Notes: generated from the sequence alone by a model not told the origin. Counted from the stretch's first letter, positions 8,945 to 19,431 are shown. The stretch is 64,000 bases of DNA from Limimaricola sp. (GCF_016125575.1 NZ_WGLM01000005.1:310001-374000); one strand, 5' to 3'. Numbers and translations are program-made.

Positions 8945-10321
8945 TCAGAAGAAGTCGATCGAGACCTGCAACAGTTGCTCGACCGCCGGCACGTCGGCCG
9001 CCATCGAAAAGATGGCCACGACGTCGCCCGCGTCAATGCGCGTCTCGCCAGTGGGTTTGACCAGCTTTTCGCCCTTCATCACGCCACCGATCAGCACGCC
9101 CTCGGGGAAGGTGATGTCGCGGATCTTCTTGCCCGCCATGGGCGAAGTGCCCAACACCTGCGCCTCGATCATCTCGGCCTCGGCATCGCCGATGGAATAG
9201 ACGGCGCGCACGCGGCCATGGCGGATATGGCGCAGGATGGAACTAACGGTCGTGGCGCGCGGGTTGATGTAGGCGTCGATGTTCATCGGCCCCATCAGCG
9301 GCACAAGGCTGGGATCGTTGACAAGGCAGATCGCCATCGGACACCCCATCGCCTTGGCCCTGACCGAAACAAGAAGGTTGGTCTTGTCGTCGTCGGTGAC
9401 GCAAAGGATGGCATCGGTCTGGCCGATATTCGCCTCTTCCAGAAGCGCCGAATCCATCCCGTCGCCGTTCAGCACGATCGTCCGGTCCAGCGCCTCGGCC
9501 GCGCGCTCGGCGATCGCACGATTGCGCTCGATCACCCGCACACGCACCCGGTCGCCGCGCCGTTCCAGCGCGCGAGCCACGGCAAGGCCCACATTGCCGC
9601 CGCCGATGATGACCACACGCTCCTGCTTGAGATCGGTTTTGCCGAAAATCTCCAGCGTGCGCGCCGTGTCGATGACGTCCGAGAAGACATAACAATCGTC
9701 GCCGGCAAAGATCTGATCGCCCGGTGCGGGCGCAAACAGCACCCCATCGCGCCGGATACCCACGACAATGGCGCGCAGCGTCGAGAAGAGATCGGTCAAC
9801 TGCCGCAGCGGCGTATTGATGACCGGGCAGTCGCCATCGATCGTGATCCCCAGAAGCTGACCCCGCCCGCCAAGAAAACTCTCGGTGTCGAAGGCCGAGG
9901 GTGCGGCAAGCCGTTGCAGCGCCGCATCGGCCACCTCGCGCTCTGGGCTGATCACCACGTCGATGGGCAGGTGATCGCGCCGATAAAGATCGGAATAGAT
10001 CGCGGTCAGATAGCTTTGCGCGCGCAGCCGGGCGATCTTGCGCTGGATGTCAAAAACAGAATGCGCGACCTGACAGGTGACCATGTTCACCTCGTCCGAA
10101 TAGGTTGCGGCAATGATCATGTCGGCGTCGCGTGCGCCGGCGCGTTCCAGCACGTCCGGATAGCTGGCATGCCCGGTGACGCCCTGCACGTCCAGCGTCT
10201 CGGTCGCGCGACGGACAAGATCGGCATTGTTGTCGACGATTGTCACGTCGTTGCGTTCGCCCGACAGGTGCCGGGCGATTTGCCAGCCCACCTGCCCCGC
10301 ACCGCAGATGATCACCTTCAT
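8945..10321 (-). CDS. trkA: Trk potassium uptake system NAD-binding protein TrkA
   Basis: The product is 458 residues with the duplicated RCK architecture of TrkA: two Rossmann folds (CGAGQVGWQIARHL at residues 6-19 and GGGNVGLAVARALERRG near 237) each followed by a ligand-binding TrkA-C region. It is the peripheral cytoplasmic regulator that gates the TrkH/TrkG potassium channel in response to NAD(H) or ATP. No TrkH gene is in the window. Its place between ntrX and hfq is the order seen in other alphaproteobacteria. Confidence 0.95.
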   Translation of the reverse strand: MKVIICGAGQVGWQIARHLSGERNDVTIVDNNADLVRRATETLDVQGVTGHASYPDVLERAGARDADMIIAATYSDEVNMVTCQVAHSVFDIQRKIARLRAQSYLTAIYSDLYRRDHLPIDVVISPEREVADAALQRLAAPSAFDTESFLGGRGQLLGITIDGDCPVINTPLRQLTDLFSTLRAIVVGIRRDGVLFAPAPGDQIFAGDDCYVFSDVIDTARTLEIFGKTDLKQERVVIIGGGNVGLAVARALERRGDRVRVRVIERNRAIAERAAEALDRTIVLNGDGMDSALLEEANIGQTDAILCVTDDDKTNLLVSVRAKAMGCPMAICLVNDPSLVPLMGPMNIDAYINPRATTVSSILRHIRHGRVRAVYSIGDAEAEMIEAQVLGTSPMAGKKIRDITFPEGVLIGGVMKGEKLVKPTGETRIDAGDVVAIFSMAADVPAVEQLLQVSIDFF

Positions 10322-10381
10322 GCCCGCACTCCCGCTGTCTCAGGGCCTCGTCGTGACAGAGGGCGCAGACACGGTCAACGC

Positions 10382-11779
10382 TCAGTCTTCGTCGACATAG
10401 GCAACACGACCGCCGGCCTTCGACGTGGTGACCACGCCTAGGCTTTTCAGCTTGCGGTGCAGCGCCGAACGTTCCATGCCCACGAAGGCCGCTGTCCTGC
10501 TGATATTGCCGCCGAAACGGTTGATCTGCGTCAGCAGGTATTCCCTCTCGAACAACTCGCGCGCCTCGCGCAGGGGCAGCGTGGCCAGCCCCCCCGACAG
10601 CACGATGCGCCCTTCCTCGGGCCCGGTCTCGTCGGCACTGGGCAATTCGCGCGCAGCGATGTCACCGCCCGCTTCGCCAAGGATCAGGATGCGCTCCATC
10701 ACGTTGCGCAACTGGCGCACGTTGCCGGGCCAAAGCATTGTCTGCAAAAGGGCGCGGGCATCGTCGGCCAGCCGGCGCAGCGGCAACCCCTGCGTGCGGT
10801 TGAACATGCCGATGAAATGCTCGGCCAGAAGCGGGATGTCCTCGCGTCGCTCCTCAAGGCTGGGCACCGCGATGGGCACCACGTTAAGGCGATGAAACAG
10901 TTCCTGCCGAAAACGGCCCTGGGCAATTTCTTCGCCAAGGTCCCGGGTTGTCGAGGAAATAACGCGCAGGTCCACCTGTACCTTTGCAGTGCCTCCAACA
11001 CGCTGAAACTGCTGATCGACAAGCACCCTCAGGATTTTGGATTGGGTGCCAAGCGGCATATCTGCGACCTCGTCGAAATAGATCACGCCGCCGTTGGCCT
11101 GCTCCAACAGGCCTTTCTCGACACCCCTGTCGGCGCCCTCACGGCCAAACAACACCTCTTCCATCCGTTCAGGCTCTACCGAGGCGGAACTGACGGTAAC
11201 AAAGGGCGATTCCGACCGCGTCGAATGGGCGTGAATATAGCGGGCGGCGGTTTCCTTGCCCGAGCCGGGCGGGCCGGCCAGCATCACTCGTCCGTTCGAC
11301 CGCGTGACCTTGTCGAGCTGCGATTTGAGCGCGCGGAAGGCCGCGCTTTCGCCCAGCATCTCGCCGGTGGCGGCCTCGCCGCGGCGCAGTTCGAGGTTCT
11401 CGCGCCGCAAGCGAGAGGCCTCCATCGCGCGGCGGATCACCACCATCAACTGGTCGATATTGAACGGCTTTTCGATGAAGTCGTAGGCGCCCTGCTTGAT
11501 CGCGGCGACGGCGATCTCGATATTGCCGTGGCCGGAGATGATGACGATCGGAATCTCGGGATGTTCGCGCTTGACGGTCTTGAGAATGTCGATCCCGTCC
11601 ATCGCGGAATCCTTCAGCCAGATATCAAGGATCATCAACGCGGGACGCTCGCGCGCGATTTCGGCCATGCACTGCTCGGATGTGCCTGCCAGCCGGGTGG
11701 TAAAGCCCTCGTCCTTGAGGATGTCCGAGATCAGTTCGCGAATGTCGCGTTCGTCGTCGGTGATCAGGATATCGCCCAT
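10382..11779 (-). CDS. ntrX: nitrogen regulation response regulator NtrX
   Basis: The product is 465 residues: receiver domain (phospho-acceptor Asp52 in LMILDIWL), AAA+ domain (Walker A AGPPGSGKE at 169-177, Walker B GVIYFDE at about 231-237) and a C-terminal Fis-type helix-turn-helix (NISRTAAFVGMERSALHRKLK). It is the partner of the kinase NtrY. The loop that normally carries the sigma-54 contact motif GAFTGA reads GREGADRGVEKG, so the motif is missing, and it probably does not activate sigma-54 polymerase in the usual way. AGGACGAG precedes the ATG, ten bases after the ntrY stop. trkA follows after 60 bases. Confidence 0.94.
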   Translation of the reverse strand: MGDILITDDERDIRELISDILKDEGFTTRLAGTSEQCMAEIARERPALMILDIWLKDSAMDGIDILKTVKREHPEIPIVIISGHGNIEIAVAAIKQGAYDFIEKPFNIDQLMVVIRRAMEASRLRRENLELRRGEAATGEMLGESAAFRALKSQLDKVTRSNGRVMLAGPPGSGKETAARYIHAHSTRSESPFVTVSSASVEPERMEEVLFGREGADRGVEKGLLEQANGGVIYFDEVADMPLGTQSKILRVLVDQQFQRVGGTAKVQVDLRVISSTTRDLGEEIAQGRFRQELFHRLNVVPIAVPSLEERREDIPLLAEHFIGMFNRTQGLPLRRLADDARALLQTMLWPGNVRQLRNVMERILILGEAGGDIAARELPSADETGPEEGRIVLSGGLATLPLREARELFEREYLLTQINRFGGNISRTAAFVGMERSALHRKLKSLGVVTTSKAGGRVAYVDED

Positions 11780-11789
11780 TGTCTCGTCC

Positions 11790-14042
11790 TTACGCTGAAA
11801 TCTGTGCGGTCTGCGCCACCTGCGGAATGACCGGTAGCTCTATCACCGCCATCGCGCCGGCCCGCGCGTCGGGGGAAAAGGGTGCAGCGTCGACAAGCTG
11901 CAGGGTGCCGCCGTGCTCCTCGATGATCTTCTTGACGATCGGCAGGCCAAGCCCGGTGCCCTTGTCCCGGGTGGTGACGTAGGGTTCAAACAAGCGTTGG
12001 CGATCTTGTGGCAGGCCGATGCCGTTATCGGCCACCGTGATGCGCGCGGTGCCGTCATGGCGCTCCAGCCCCACGCGAATTTCAGGGACAAGGCCCTCGG
12101 GCGCGGCAGCACTGTCGACCAGTGTCTCGATCGCCTCGCCGGCATTCTTGATCAGGTTCGTCAGCGCCTGCGAGATCATGGTGGCGTCGATCTCGGCCAT
12201 CATCGGCCCCCGATCAAGGTCGGCCACAATGCGAACGCCGGGCTGGCCCGCCTCTTGCAACGTCACCGCATCGCGCACCAGCGCGGCCAGATCCTGCGGG
12301 CTGCGCTCTGGCTCGGGCATGCGGGCAAACTTGGAAAACTCGTCAACGATGCGGCGCAGATCGCCGGTCTGGCGCACGATCACGTCCGTCATCTGCTCAA
12401 GGTCCGATGCCTCGTCGCCAAGCCGCGGTACGAACTTGCGTTTGATCCTCTCGGCCGAAAGCTGGATCGGGGTCAGCGGGTTCTTGATTTCATGCGCGAT
12501 GCGGCGCGCCACGTCGCCCCATGCCGCCATGCGCTGCGCGCTGACAAGATCGGTGACGTCGTCAAAGGCCACCACGAAGCCTTCCAGCGTGCCTTCACGG
12601 CTTTGGCGTGTGGCGATACGGACCAGCAGCGTCTCTTGCTTGCCACCGCGCACAAGGTTGACCTGCGCCTGCGCGATCGCGCGTCCCTCGGCCTGCATTT
12701 GCGCAAAAAGCGGCGCGAATTCGGGGACAGAGGATGATAGTGCCCGGCCCTCTTGCGCGTCATCCAGCCCCAGCATCGCCTCTGCAGAGCGGTTGACGAA
12801 GCTGATGCGCCCGTCGCCATCAAGGCCCAGAACCCCCGACGTCACCGATCCCAACACTGAATCGAACAGCCTGCGGCGGCGCTCGATCTGCTCGGTATTT
12901 TCCAGCAGGGTTGCGCGCTGAACTTTAAGTTGCGCCGTCATCTGGTTGAAATAACGTCCCAAAAGGGCAATCTCATCGTCACCTTCATCCTCGATCACCC
13001 GCACGTCCAGATCGCCCTTGCCCACCTCCTGCGAGGCCGAAACAAGCCGACCCACCGGGCCCGACAACCGCTCGGCAAACCACAGGCCAAGCCAGATCGC
13101 CGCAAGGATCAGGATGACGGCGAAACCGAGATATATCAGCCCGAACTCGAACAGGATGCGCCCGCGGTCATGTTCAAGTTGCTGGTACAGCGCGACCGTC
13201 TGCTTGGTATTATCGAGCAGCGACAGGATCGAACCATCGACGGCGCGGGTCACGAAGAGGTAGCGATCGGTGAAGGCATCCAGCGGGATCAGCGCGCGGA
13301 ATTCGTTGTTGGGCCAATCCTCGATGATGGTGATGCCGTCTTTGCGGGACTGCGCAATCTGCGCCTCGGTCGGCTGTTCGTAGTCGAATTCGTAAGATCG
13401 CGCCCCGCGCGCGCGGATCTGCCCGGTGCCGTCGATGACGAAGGCCTCGGTCAAGCCGCGTTCGATCTGTGCCTGAACCTGGCCCAAGGCAATGCGAATC
13501 TCGCCATCATCCATGAAGATCGAGGCCCGCCGCTTGGCGTCGAGATAGTCGGCCAGCGACTTGCCATCGCGGGTCAATTCGGCACGGTGTTCGTCCTCAT
13601 AGGCCTGCGCTGCCGCGAGCGATGTGCCCACCACGTTGCGCACCCGGTCCGAGAACCAGCCCTCCAGCCCCACGTTGACGGTCAGCACGGCAAAGACGGC
13701 GACCAGTACGGTGGGGATCAGCGCCAGCAGCGCGAAAACACCCGTCAGCCGCAAGTGCAAGCGTGATCCGGCCGACTTGGCCCGCCGTGCGGCGATCATC
13801 TGCGCGACGCGCTGCATCACCAGCGCCGCAACGACAAGGATATAGACCATGTCCGCCAGCAGCACCATGCGCAGGGACGGTGCGCTGGCGCCCTGCCCCA
13901 GCGGCCCCAGCACGACAAAGGTGACGGCCGCCAGTATGGGGCCCAGCAGCACCAGACCCAGCGTCGCCGCATTCTGGAAACGCCTGAGTCGCCGGAGGCG
14001 GCTGAGCCGATCCATCAGCAGGCCCGAAACGTTTCGCTGCAC
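11790..14042 (-). CDS. ntrY: nitrogen regulation sensor histidine kinase NtrY
   Basis: The product is 750 residues. Hydrophobic segments lie in the N-terminal 110 residues, then a periplasmic region and another membrane span near residue 300 (FGLIYLGFAVILILAAIWLG), followed by HAMP, a PAS domain and the kinase core. The phospho-acceptor is His517 in [16 protein letters not shown]; the ATPase lobe has LTNLIKNAGEAIE, ADNGIGLP and DKGTGLGLPIVKKI. It signals to NtrX. The first start is a GTG at 14042 with GGGGGTAA upstream; an ATG at 14015 is an alternative. About 100 bases separate it from ntrC, so a separate promoter is possible. Confidence 0.94.
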   Translation of the reverse strand: MQRNVSGLLMDRLSRLRRLRRFQNAATLGLVLLGPILAAVTFVVLGPLGQGASAPSLRMVLLADMVYILVVAALVMQRVAQMIAARRAKSAGSRLHLRLTGVFALLALIPTVLVAVFAVLTVNVGLEGWFSDRVRNVVGTSLAAAQAYEDEHRAELTRDGKSLADYLDAKRRASIFMDDGEIRIALGQVQAQIERGLTEAFVIDGTGQIRARGARSYEFDYEQPTEAQIAQSRKDGITIIEDWPNNEFRALIPLDAFTDRYLFVTRAVDGSILSLLDNTKQTVALYQQLEHDRGRILFEFGLIYLGFAVILILAAIWLGLWFAERLSGPVGRLVSASQEVGKGDLDVRVIEDEGDDEIALLGRYFNQMTAQLKVQRATLLENTEQIERRRRLFDSVLGSVTSGVLGLDGDGRISFVNRSAEAMLGLDDAQEGRALSSSVPEFAPLFAQMQAEGRAIAQAQVNLVRGGKQETLLVRIATRQSREGTLEGFVVAFDDVTDLVSAQRMAAWGDVARRIAHEIKNPLTPIQLSAERIKRKFVPRLGDEASDLEQMTDVIVRQTGDLRRIVDEFSKFARMPEPERSPQDLAALVRDAVTLQEAGQPGVRIVADLDRGPMMAEIDATMISQALTNLIKNAGEAIETLVDSAAAPEGLVPEIRVGLERHDGTARITVADNGIGLPQDRQRLFEPYVTTRDKGTGLGLPIVKKIIEEHGGTLQLVDAAPFSPDARAGAMAVIELPVIPQVAQTAQISA

Positions 14043-14143
14043 GCCCGATTACCCCCGCGCGGCGCGCACCAAGGCGTCCGCGTCACTCTCCCCGGTCCCG
14101 CAAGTCGAATATGCGACTCTGCGGCCACGGACCTGTGGCGGTT

Positions 14144-15508
14144 TTACATCAACTTGCGGCGCCGTGTCACGCGGATATCCAGATCGGTCACCTTCTTGCG
14201 CAGCGTATTGCGGTTGATGCCCAGCAAATCGGCGCACTTGGCCTGGTTGCCGCCGGTGGCCTCCAGCGCGATGGTAATCAGCGGTAATTCAACCTCGCGC
14301 AGGATGCGCTGGTACAGGCCGGGCGGCGGCAGCACGCCCCCGTGCAGGTCGAAATAGCGGCGCAGATGCTTGCCGACCGAAGCCGACAGCTTGTCGCCCT
14401 CGCCACCCGAACGCAGCGGCTCCATCGCTGGCTGGTTGCTGAGGATCATCTCCATCTCGGTGCGGCTGATGTCCTCTTCGCTGGCGGTGACAACCAGACG
14501 GCGGATCGCGTTCTCAAGTTGCCGGACGTTGCCCGGCCAGCTGTAGCTGCGTGCCAGATCCAGCGCGCCGCCACCAAGACGCCGCAGTGGCAGGCCGTCC
14601 CGCTCGGCCCGTTGCAGGAAATGCTCGGCCAGAAGCGGGATATCCTCGACCCGTTCACGCAGCGCCGGCACCGCCAATGTGACCCCGGCAAGACGGTAAT
14701 AAAGATCCTCGCGGAACCCGCCCTCTTCCATCAGCGCCGACAGATCGGCACGCGATGTGGACATCACCCGGGGCGCGGAATCGCCAAGACTGTCAAGCAT
14801 CCGCACCAGCCGCGCCTGCGCCTCGTCACTGAAATCACTGACTTCATCGAAAAGCAGCGAACCGCCGCGCACCCGGGCCAGCACGTTGGCGGGCCCCTCC
14901 ATCCCCTGCAGATCGGCTTCTGTCACGACGACGAACGGCAGCGTCCTGCGGTCTGAAAAGTCATGGATCGCCCGCGCGATGAGCGACTTGCCGGTGCCGC
15001 TTTCCCCGGTCACCAGCACCGGCAGCGCGGTATTCATCACCCGCGCGACAAGCCGGTAAAGCGTCTGCATTCCCGGTGTGCGGCCGACCAGCGGCAGATC
15101 GCCCGCCTTTTCGCTTGCCTCGGCACGCTGCGTGGGCGTGCGCCGCTTGACCTCCAGCGCGCGGGCGGCGCGCTTCATCAGGTCGGGAAGGTCGAAGGGT
15201 TTGGGCAGATAGTCGAACGCCTCCTTCTCGGCCGCTTTGATCGCGGTCATGATCGTGTTCTGCGCCGAGATGACGATCACCGGCATGCCGGGACGCAGCG
15301 CGGTGATCTGCGGCAATTGGTCAAGGCCATTGCCGTCAGGCATCACCACGTCCGAAATCACCAGGTCGCCCTTGCCCTCCTCCACCCAGCGCATCAGCGT
15401 CACAAGGCTGGACGTGGCATGGACCTTGCAGCCCGCCCGCGTCAGCGCCTGTGTCAATACGGTGCGAATGGTGCGGTCGTCATCGGCAACCAGGACGGTT
15501 CCGTCCAT
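14144..15508 (-). CDS. ntrC: nitrogen regulation response regulator NtrC (sigma-70 type)
   Basis: The product is 454 residues: receiver domain with Asp53 ([14 protein letters not shown]), AAA+ domain (Walker A GESGTGKS at 168-175, Walker B SLLFDE at 217-222) and a C-terminal Fis-type helix-turn-helix ([20 protein letters not shown]). Where sigma-54 activators have GAFTGA this protein has [12 protein letters not shown], as in the Rhodobacter capsulatus NtrC, which is known to activate the housekeeping polymerase. It should switch on ammonia-limitation genes when phosphorylated by NtrB. GGAGGAAA lies before the ATG, inside the end of ntrB, and only one base separates the two genes. Confidence 0.95.
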   Translation of the reverse strand: MDGTVLVADDDRTIRTVLTQALTRAGCKVHATSSLVTLMRWVEEGKGDLVISDVVMPDGNGLDQLPQITALRPGMPVIVISAQNTIMTAIKAAEKEAFDYLPKPFDLPDLMKRAARALEVKRRTPTQRAEASEKAGDLPLVGRTPGMQTLYRLVARVMNTALPVLVTGESGTGKSLIARAIHDFSDRRTLPFVVVTEADLQGMEGPANVLARVRGGSLLFDEVSDFSDEAQARLVRMLDSLGDSAPRVMSTSRADLSALMEEGGFREDLYYRLAGVTLAVPALRERVEDIPLLAEHFLQRAERDGLPLRRLGGGALDLARSYSWPGNVRQLENAIRRLVVTASEEDISRTEMEMILSNQPAMEPLRSGGEGDKLSASVGKHLRRYFDLHGGVLPPPGLYQRILREVELPLITIALEATGGNQAKCADLLGINRNTLRKKVTDLDIRVTRRRKLM

Positions 15509-15509
15509 G

Positions 15510-16604
15510 TCATTTTCCTCCTGATGGGGCGGCGGTATCGGGATCGGGTTCCTGCGGCGCGCGCGGCAGCGAAATACGAAAGGCGGTTCGGCCCGGGGCG
15601 GAATCGACAGAGATCCAACCGCCCACGTCCGAAACCAGTTTGGACACGAGCGCCAGGCCAAGGCCCGTGCCATTTTCCCGCCCGGAGACGAACGGCTCGA
15701 ACACATCGGCGGCGATGTCGGCGGGCAGACCCGGGCCGTCATCGATAATCTCGATCTGCAGCGGCAGGCGGGCATGGCTGCCATCAGGGCGGCGCAGGCG
15801 CAGCGCGCTGTCGTAGAAGGTGCGCAGGCGGATCACACCGCCCGGTTGGCCCGCCTCGGAGGCATTCTTGAGAAGGTTGAGGAACACCTGAAGCAACTGG
15901 TCGGCATCGGCCAGCGTCGGCGGCAGCGACGGATCGTAATCCTCGATGAACATCATGTGCGCCCCGAAACCGACCGAGGCCGATTGCCGCGCGCGGTCCA
16001 ACACATCGTGGATGTTGACCGGTTTCAGGCTGGGCGGTTGCAGGTTTCCGAACTGTTCGACCTGTTCCAGCAACTTCACGATGCGCCGGGTCTCGGCCAC
16101 GATCAGATCTGTCAGCTCCTGGTCATCGGGCGAAAGGCCCATCGACAGCAGTTGCGCCGCCCCGGTGATGCCTGCCAGCGGGTTCTTGATTTCGTGCGCC
16201 AACATCTCGGCCATGCCGATCGCCGATTTCACCGCCCGGCCAGACTGCATGTGCTGGGTCATCCGGCTGGCCACGTCACGCGGCGAGATCATGACCAGCA
16301 TCTGCCCTTCGGACCCCTGCAGGGGCGAGACCTGAAGGTTGCACTGCCAACGTGGCTTGTCGCCGATGCCCACGTCCACATCATTGACGAAGAGCGAGGA
16401 ATCGTGGTCCCGGGCCCGGGCAAAGGCGGGTTCCAGCGGGGTGTTGAACGTCACCCGTTGCCAGAGGTTCGCGCCGATCAGGGTGCGCGAAGCGAGATTC
16501 AGAAACGCTTCGGCGGCAGGGTTACAATCGACGATCATGTCGTCGGGGCCAACCAGCAGCGCCGGCACCGGCAGCGAATTCCAGAGCGCCGTATCGCGGA
16601 TCAT
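15510..16604 (-). CDS. ntrB: nitrogen regulation sensor histidine kinase NtrB
   Basis: This is a soluble two-domain kinase of 364 residues with an N-terminal PAS domain ([21 protein letters not shown]) and the phospho-acceptor His137 in [17 protein letters not shown], followed by the ATPase lobe ([33 protein letters not shown]). It phosphorylates or dephosphorylates NtrC according to the PII protein. No membrane segment is present, as expected. Its ATG overlaps the dusB stop (ATGA), and the ntrC Shine-Dalgarno lies inside its last codons, indicating coupled translation. Confidence 0.95.
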   Translation of the reverse strand: MIRDTALWNSLPVPALLVGPDDMIVDCNPAAEAFLNLASRTLIGANLWQRVTFNTPLEPAFARARDHDSSLFVNDVDVGIGDKPRWQCNLQVSPLQGSEGQMLVMISPRDVASRMTQHMQSGRAVKSAIGMAEMLAHEIKNPLAGITGAAQLLSMGLSPDDQELTDLIVAETRRIVKLLEQVEQFGNLQPPSLKPVNIHDVLDRARQSASVGFGAHMMFIEDYDPSLPPTLADADQLLQVFLNLLKNASEAGQPGGVIRLRTFYDSALRLRRPDGSHARLPLQIEIIDDGPGLPADIAADVFEPFVSGRENGTGLGLALVSKLVSDVGGWISVDSAPGRTAFRISLPRAPQEPDPDTAAPSGGK

Positions 16605-17596
16605 GCGGCGGCCCTTTCCCGCGCGGCAAGGGCGGTGGGCAGCAGGCGCAAGACCCTTACGGGGCTCTCTTCGCGCAGGATTGCACCACGCAAGGCACGG
16701 TCCGTTCCAGCGGTGTCCATGTACCAGCCAAGGTGCTTTCGGGCGACCTTGTTGCCCAGCTGCGCCCCGTAGAAGCTCAGCATCGCCTCGTAATGGCCCG
16801 CCACCATCGCGGCGAGCCCTGCCCCTGTGGGCACCTGGGGCGCGGGCACACCTGTCAGCCCGGCCAGAACTTGCGCAGGCAACCATGGCTGCCCGCGGGC
16901 CGCCCGGCCGATCATGACGCCGTCCGCACCCGAAGCTGCCAGCGCGCGCGCCGCCGCTGCAACGTCCACGATATCGCCATTGGCCACGACCGGAATCGTC
17001 ACCGCGTCCTTCACGGCCCGGATCGCGGCCCAGTCGGCCTGCCCCTTGTAGAACTGGCAACGGGTGCGGCCGTGAATGGTGATCAGGCGCACGCCTGCGC
17101 CCTCGGCCCGGCGGGCAATCTGAGGTGCGTTCAGCATCCCGTCGTCCCAGCCCAGACGGGTCTTCAGTGTAACAGGCACATCGACGGCGCCCACCACCGC
17201 TTCGATCAAACGCAGCGCGTGGTCGGGATCACGCATCAGGGCCGAGCCGGACCAGCCGTTCGTGACCATCTTCGACGGGCAGCCCATGTTGATGTCGATC
17301 AGCTGCGCACCATTGTCGGCCACCATCCGCGCGGCTTCTGCCATCCAGTAGGCCTCTCGCCCAGCAAGCTGCACGGCCGTCGCGGCCTCGCCCAGACCCA
17401 GTTCGGCTTTCGCGCGGGTGCCGGGGCGGGCCTGAACCATCTCCTGGCTGGCGACCATTTCCGACACGACCCAGCCCACGCCGAATCCGGCAACCAGTTG
17501 CCGGAATGGCAGATCTGTGATTCCCGCCAGCGGCGCCAGCGCGACGGGCGCAAGCCGATCATCTCCGGCAACGGTCAATGGGAGGAGCGATGTCAA
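16601..17596 (-). CDS. dusB: tRNA-dihydrouridine synthase DusB (NifR3)
   Basis: This is an FMN enzyme of 331 residues that reduces uridine to dihydrouridine in tRNA. LAPLAGITDLPFRQL near the N-terminus binds FMN, and the catalytic cysteine is in INMGCPSKMVTNGWSGSAL (Cys106). MIGRAARGQPWL is the C-terminal FMN-phosphate block. No ATG is available at the expected place: the reading frame opens with TTG at 17596, and a second TTG at 17578 is possible; neither has a clear Shine-Dalgarno. It heads the dusB-ntrBC-ntrYX operon, the arrangement that gave it the old name nifR3. Confidence 0.9.
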   Translation of the reverse strand: MTSLLPLTVAGDDRLAPVALAPLAGITDLPFRQLVAGFGVGWVVSEMVASQEMVQARPGTRAKAELGLGEAATAVQLAGREAYWMAEAARMVADNGAQLIDINMGCPSKMVTNGWSGSALMRDPDHALRLIEAVVGAVDVPVTLKTRLGWDDGMLNAPQIARRAEGAGVRLITIHGRTRCQFYKGQADWAAIRAVKDAVTIPVVANGDIVDVAAAARALAASGADGVMIGRAARGQPWLPAQVLAGLTGVPAPQVPTGAGLAAMVAGHYEAMLSFYGAQLGNKVARKHLGWYMDTAGTDRALRGAILREESPVRVLRLLPTALAARERAAA

Positions 17597-17800
17597 AGGG
17601 TCACGAATTCGCTGTTTTTGTTTGCAGTCTGGCCATCACATAGCCCCGTCATCGGGGCCCGGCAACGCGACAGGCTGCCCACTTCGTGCTAATTCGCGGC
17701 AAACGCCCAGAAATTAGGCAAATCGACACGGCAAAGCCAGCATTTGCCCTCTTGCGCGGCCCGGCGTAGGAACATTGCGACAACCCGATCGAGTGGCCCC
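17597..17800. promoter_or_regulatory. divergent control region between dusB and ispDF
   Basis: This 204-base gap separates two divergent operons and must hold promoters for both. A perfect 6-bp hairpin with a TCAT loop lies at 17643-17658. The part nearest dusB is locally T-rich on the plus strand. I could not pick out a convincing -35/-10 pair or a known operator. The ispDF start has no obvious Shine-Dalgarno. Confidence 0.4.
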
Positions 17801-18943
17801 ATGACACAAATTGCCGCCATCATCGTTGCTGCCGGTCGCGGATCGCGTGCTGGCGGTGGCCTGCCAAAGCAATGGCGCCCACTGGGCAGTGCGCGCGTGA
17901 TCGACGCCACCCTTGCGGCATTTCGGGCCGGCGGCATCGGGCGCCTTGTCGTTGTGATCCATCCCGAAGATGCCACCTTGGCCGCTGGTCTGGCCGAAAC
18001 CGGCTGCGCCGTTGTTCACGGGGCCGAAACGCGCGCGGGCTCGGTCTTGGCCGGATTGGCAGCCCTAGAGGCCGACCCGCCCGACATGGTCCTGATCCAC
18101 GACGCCGCGCGGCCCCTCGTGCGCCCGGCCTTGATCGCGCGGGTGCTGGAGGCGCTCGACACCCATCCGGGTGCCGCCCCCGCCGTTGCGGTGACGGACG
18201 CCTTGTGGCGCGGCACGCAGGGCCTTGTCAGCGGCACGCAGGACCGCACGGGGCTGTGGCGCGCGCAGACGCCGCAGGGCTTTCATTATGCCGCCATTCT
18301 TGCCGCGCATCGCGCCCATCCCGGTGGCGCTGCCGACGATGTCGAGGTGGCGCGCGCCGCGGGGCTGGACGTGGCCATCGTGGCGGGCGATGAGGACAAC
18401 CTGAAGATCACCGCGCCGGAAGATTTCGCCCGCGCTACTCGCCTAATGGGGGCCGCAATGGACATTCGCACCGGCAACGGGTTCGACGTACACGCCTTCG
18501 GGCCGGGCGACCATGTCTGGCTTTGCGGCGTCAAGGTGCCGCATGACCGCGCGCTGATGGGCCATTCGGATGCCGACGTGGGGATGCACGCGGTGACCGA
18601 CGCGATCTACGGCGCGCTGGGCATGGGCGATATCGGCCAGCATTTCCCCCCGTCCGAGGCGCGCTGGAAAGGCGCGGCAAGCCATATCTTCCTCGAACAT
18701 GCCTGCGCGCTGGCCCGCGAACACGGCTTTGACATCACCCATGCTGATTGCACGCTCATCTGCGAACGCCCGAAGATCGGCCCGCATGCCCCTGCGATGA
18801 AAGCGGAAATGGCGCGGATCATGGGGCTTTCGCCCGACCGGATCAGCGTCAAGGCCACGACGTCGGAACGGCTGGGCTTTACCGGCCGCGAGGAGGGCAT
18901 CGCGGCTCTGGCCACCGCGACACTTCTGAAAGGACAGCCATGA
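17801..18943 (+). CDS. ispDF: bifunctional IspD/IspF of the MEP isoprenoid pathway
   Basis: This 380-residue fusion protein catalyses two steps of isoprenoid precursor synthesis. Residues 1 to about 222 are IspD (CDP-ME synthase): [19 protein letters not shown] is the nucleotide-binding loop and HDAARPLV the second motif. Residues from about 225 are IspF (MEcPP synthase): [13 protein letters not shown] and [17 protein letters not shown] carry the zinc ligands. This fusion is known from alphaproteobacteria. The start at 17801 directly precedes the IspD loop; an upstream in-frame start adds unrelated residues. The stop overlaps the pgpA start. Confidence 0.95.
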   Translation: MTQIAAIIVAAGRGSRAGGGLPKQWRPLGSARVIDATLAAFRAGGIGRLVVVIHPEDATLAAGLAETGCAVVHGAETRAGSVLAGLAALEADPPDMVLIHDAARPLVRPALIARVLEALDTHPGAAPAVAVTDALWRGTQGLVSGTQDRTGLWRAQTPQGFHYAAILAAHRAHPGGAADDVEVARAAGLDVAIVAGDEDNLKITAPEDFARATRLMGAAMDIRTGNGFDVHAFGPGDHVWLCGVKVPHDRALMGHSDADVGMHAVTDAIYGALGMGDIGQHFPPSEARWKGAASHIFLEHACALAREHGFDITHADCTLICERPKIGPHAPAMKAEMARIMGLSPDRISVKATTSERLGFTGREEGIAALATATLLKGQP

Positions 18944-19431
18944 CCCGCCTGATCGCCACCTTCGGCAACGTGGGCCTTTTGCGCCCGGCGCCGGGCACAT
19001 GGGGCTCTGCCGCGGCGCTGGTCGCAGCCTTCCTGCTTTATCTTCTGGCCGGGCCGTGGGCCGTCACCGTGGCGCTGCCAGTCGCCGTGGTGCTGGGCCT
19101 GTGGGCGATCGACGCCGAGACCCGCGGCGGGACCGACCCCGACCCGTCCGAGATCGTCATTGACGAGGTCGCGGGCCAGTGGATTGCCATCCTGCCGGTG
19201 CTGTTCGGCGCGGCCAACAACAACGTCGCCGTCTGGAAGCTCTGGCCGGGCTGGGTGGCGGCCTTTCTCCTCTTCCGGCTGTTCGACATCTGGAAACCGG
19301 GCTGGATCGGCCGGGCGGACCGGCGGCACGACACGCTGGGCGTGATGCTGGACGACCTGATCGCCGGCGTCTTTGCCGCGATCGGCGTGGGCGCGCTGGC
19401 AGCACTCTTTCACCTGGTGCTGATGCGATGA
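18940..19431 (+). CDS. pgpA: phosphatidylglycerophosphatase A
   Basis: This 163-residue membrane protein removes phosphate from phosphatidylglycerophosphate to give phosphatidylglycerol. Signatures are [15 protein letters not shown] at the N-terminus, [10 protein letters not shown] in the middle and [14 protein letters not shown] near the C-terminus, with acidic metal-binding residues between hydrophobic helices. The ATG overlaps the ispDF stop by four bases and the stop overlaps the next gene by four, so ispDF-pgpA-pncC form one operon. CTGAAAGGA upstream serves as the ribosome site. Confidence 0.92.
   Translation: MTRLIATFGNVGLLRPAPGTWGSAAALVAAFLLYLLAGPWAVTVALPVAVVLGLWAIDAETRGGTDPDPSEIVIDEVAGQWIAILPVLFGAANNNVAVWKLWPGWVAAFLLFRLFDIWKPGWIGRADRRHDTLGVMLDDLIAGVFAAIGVGALAALFHLVLMR

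Noticed and set aside
7323-9200. Open frame of 625 codons on the plus strand opposite hflX and hfq
   Set aside because: It spans two well-supported genes on the other strand and encodes an Arg/His-rich sequence with no family features.
8975-10441. Open frame of 488 codons on the plus strand opposite trkA
   Set aside because: Antisense to a gene with clear TrkA motifs; composition is typical of a shadow frame.
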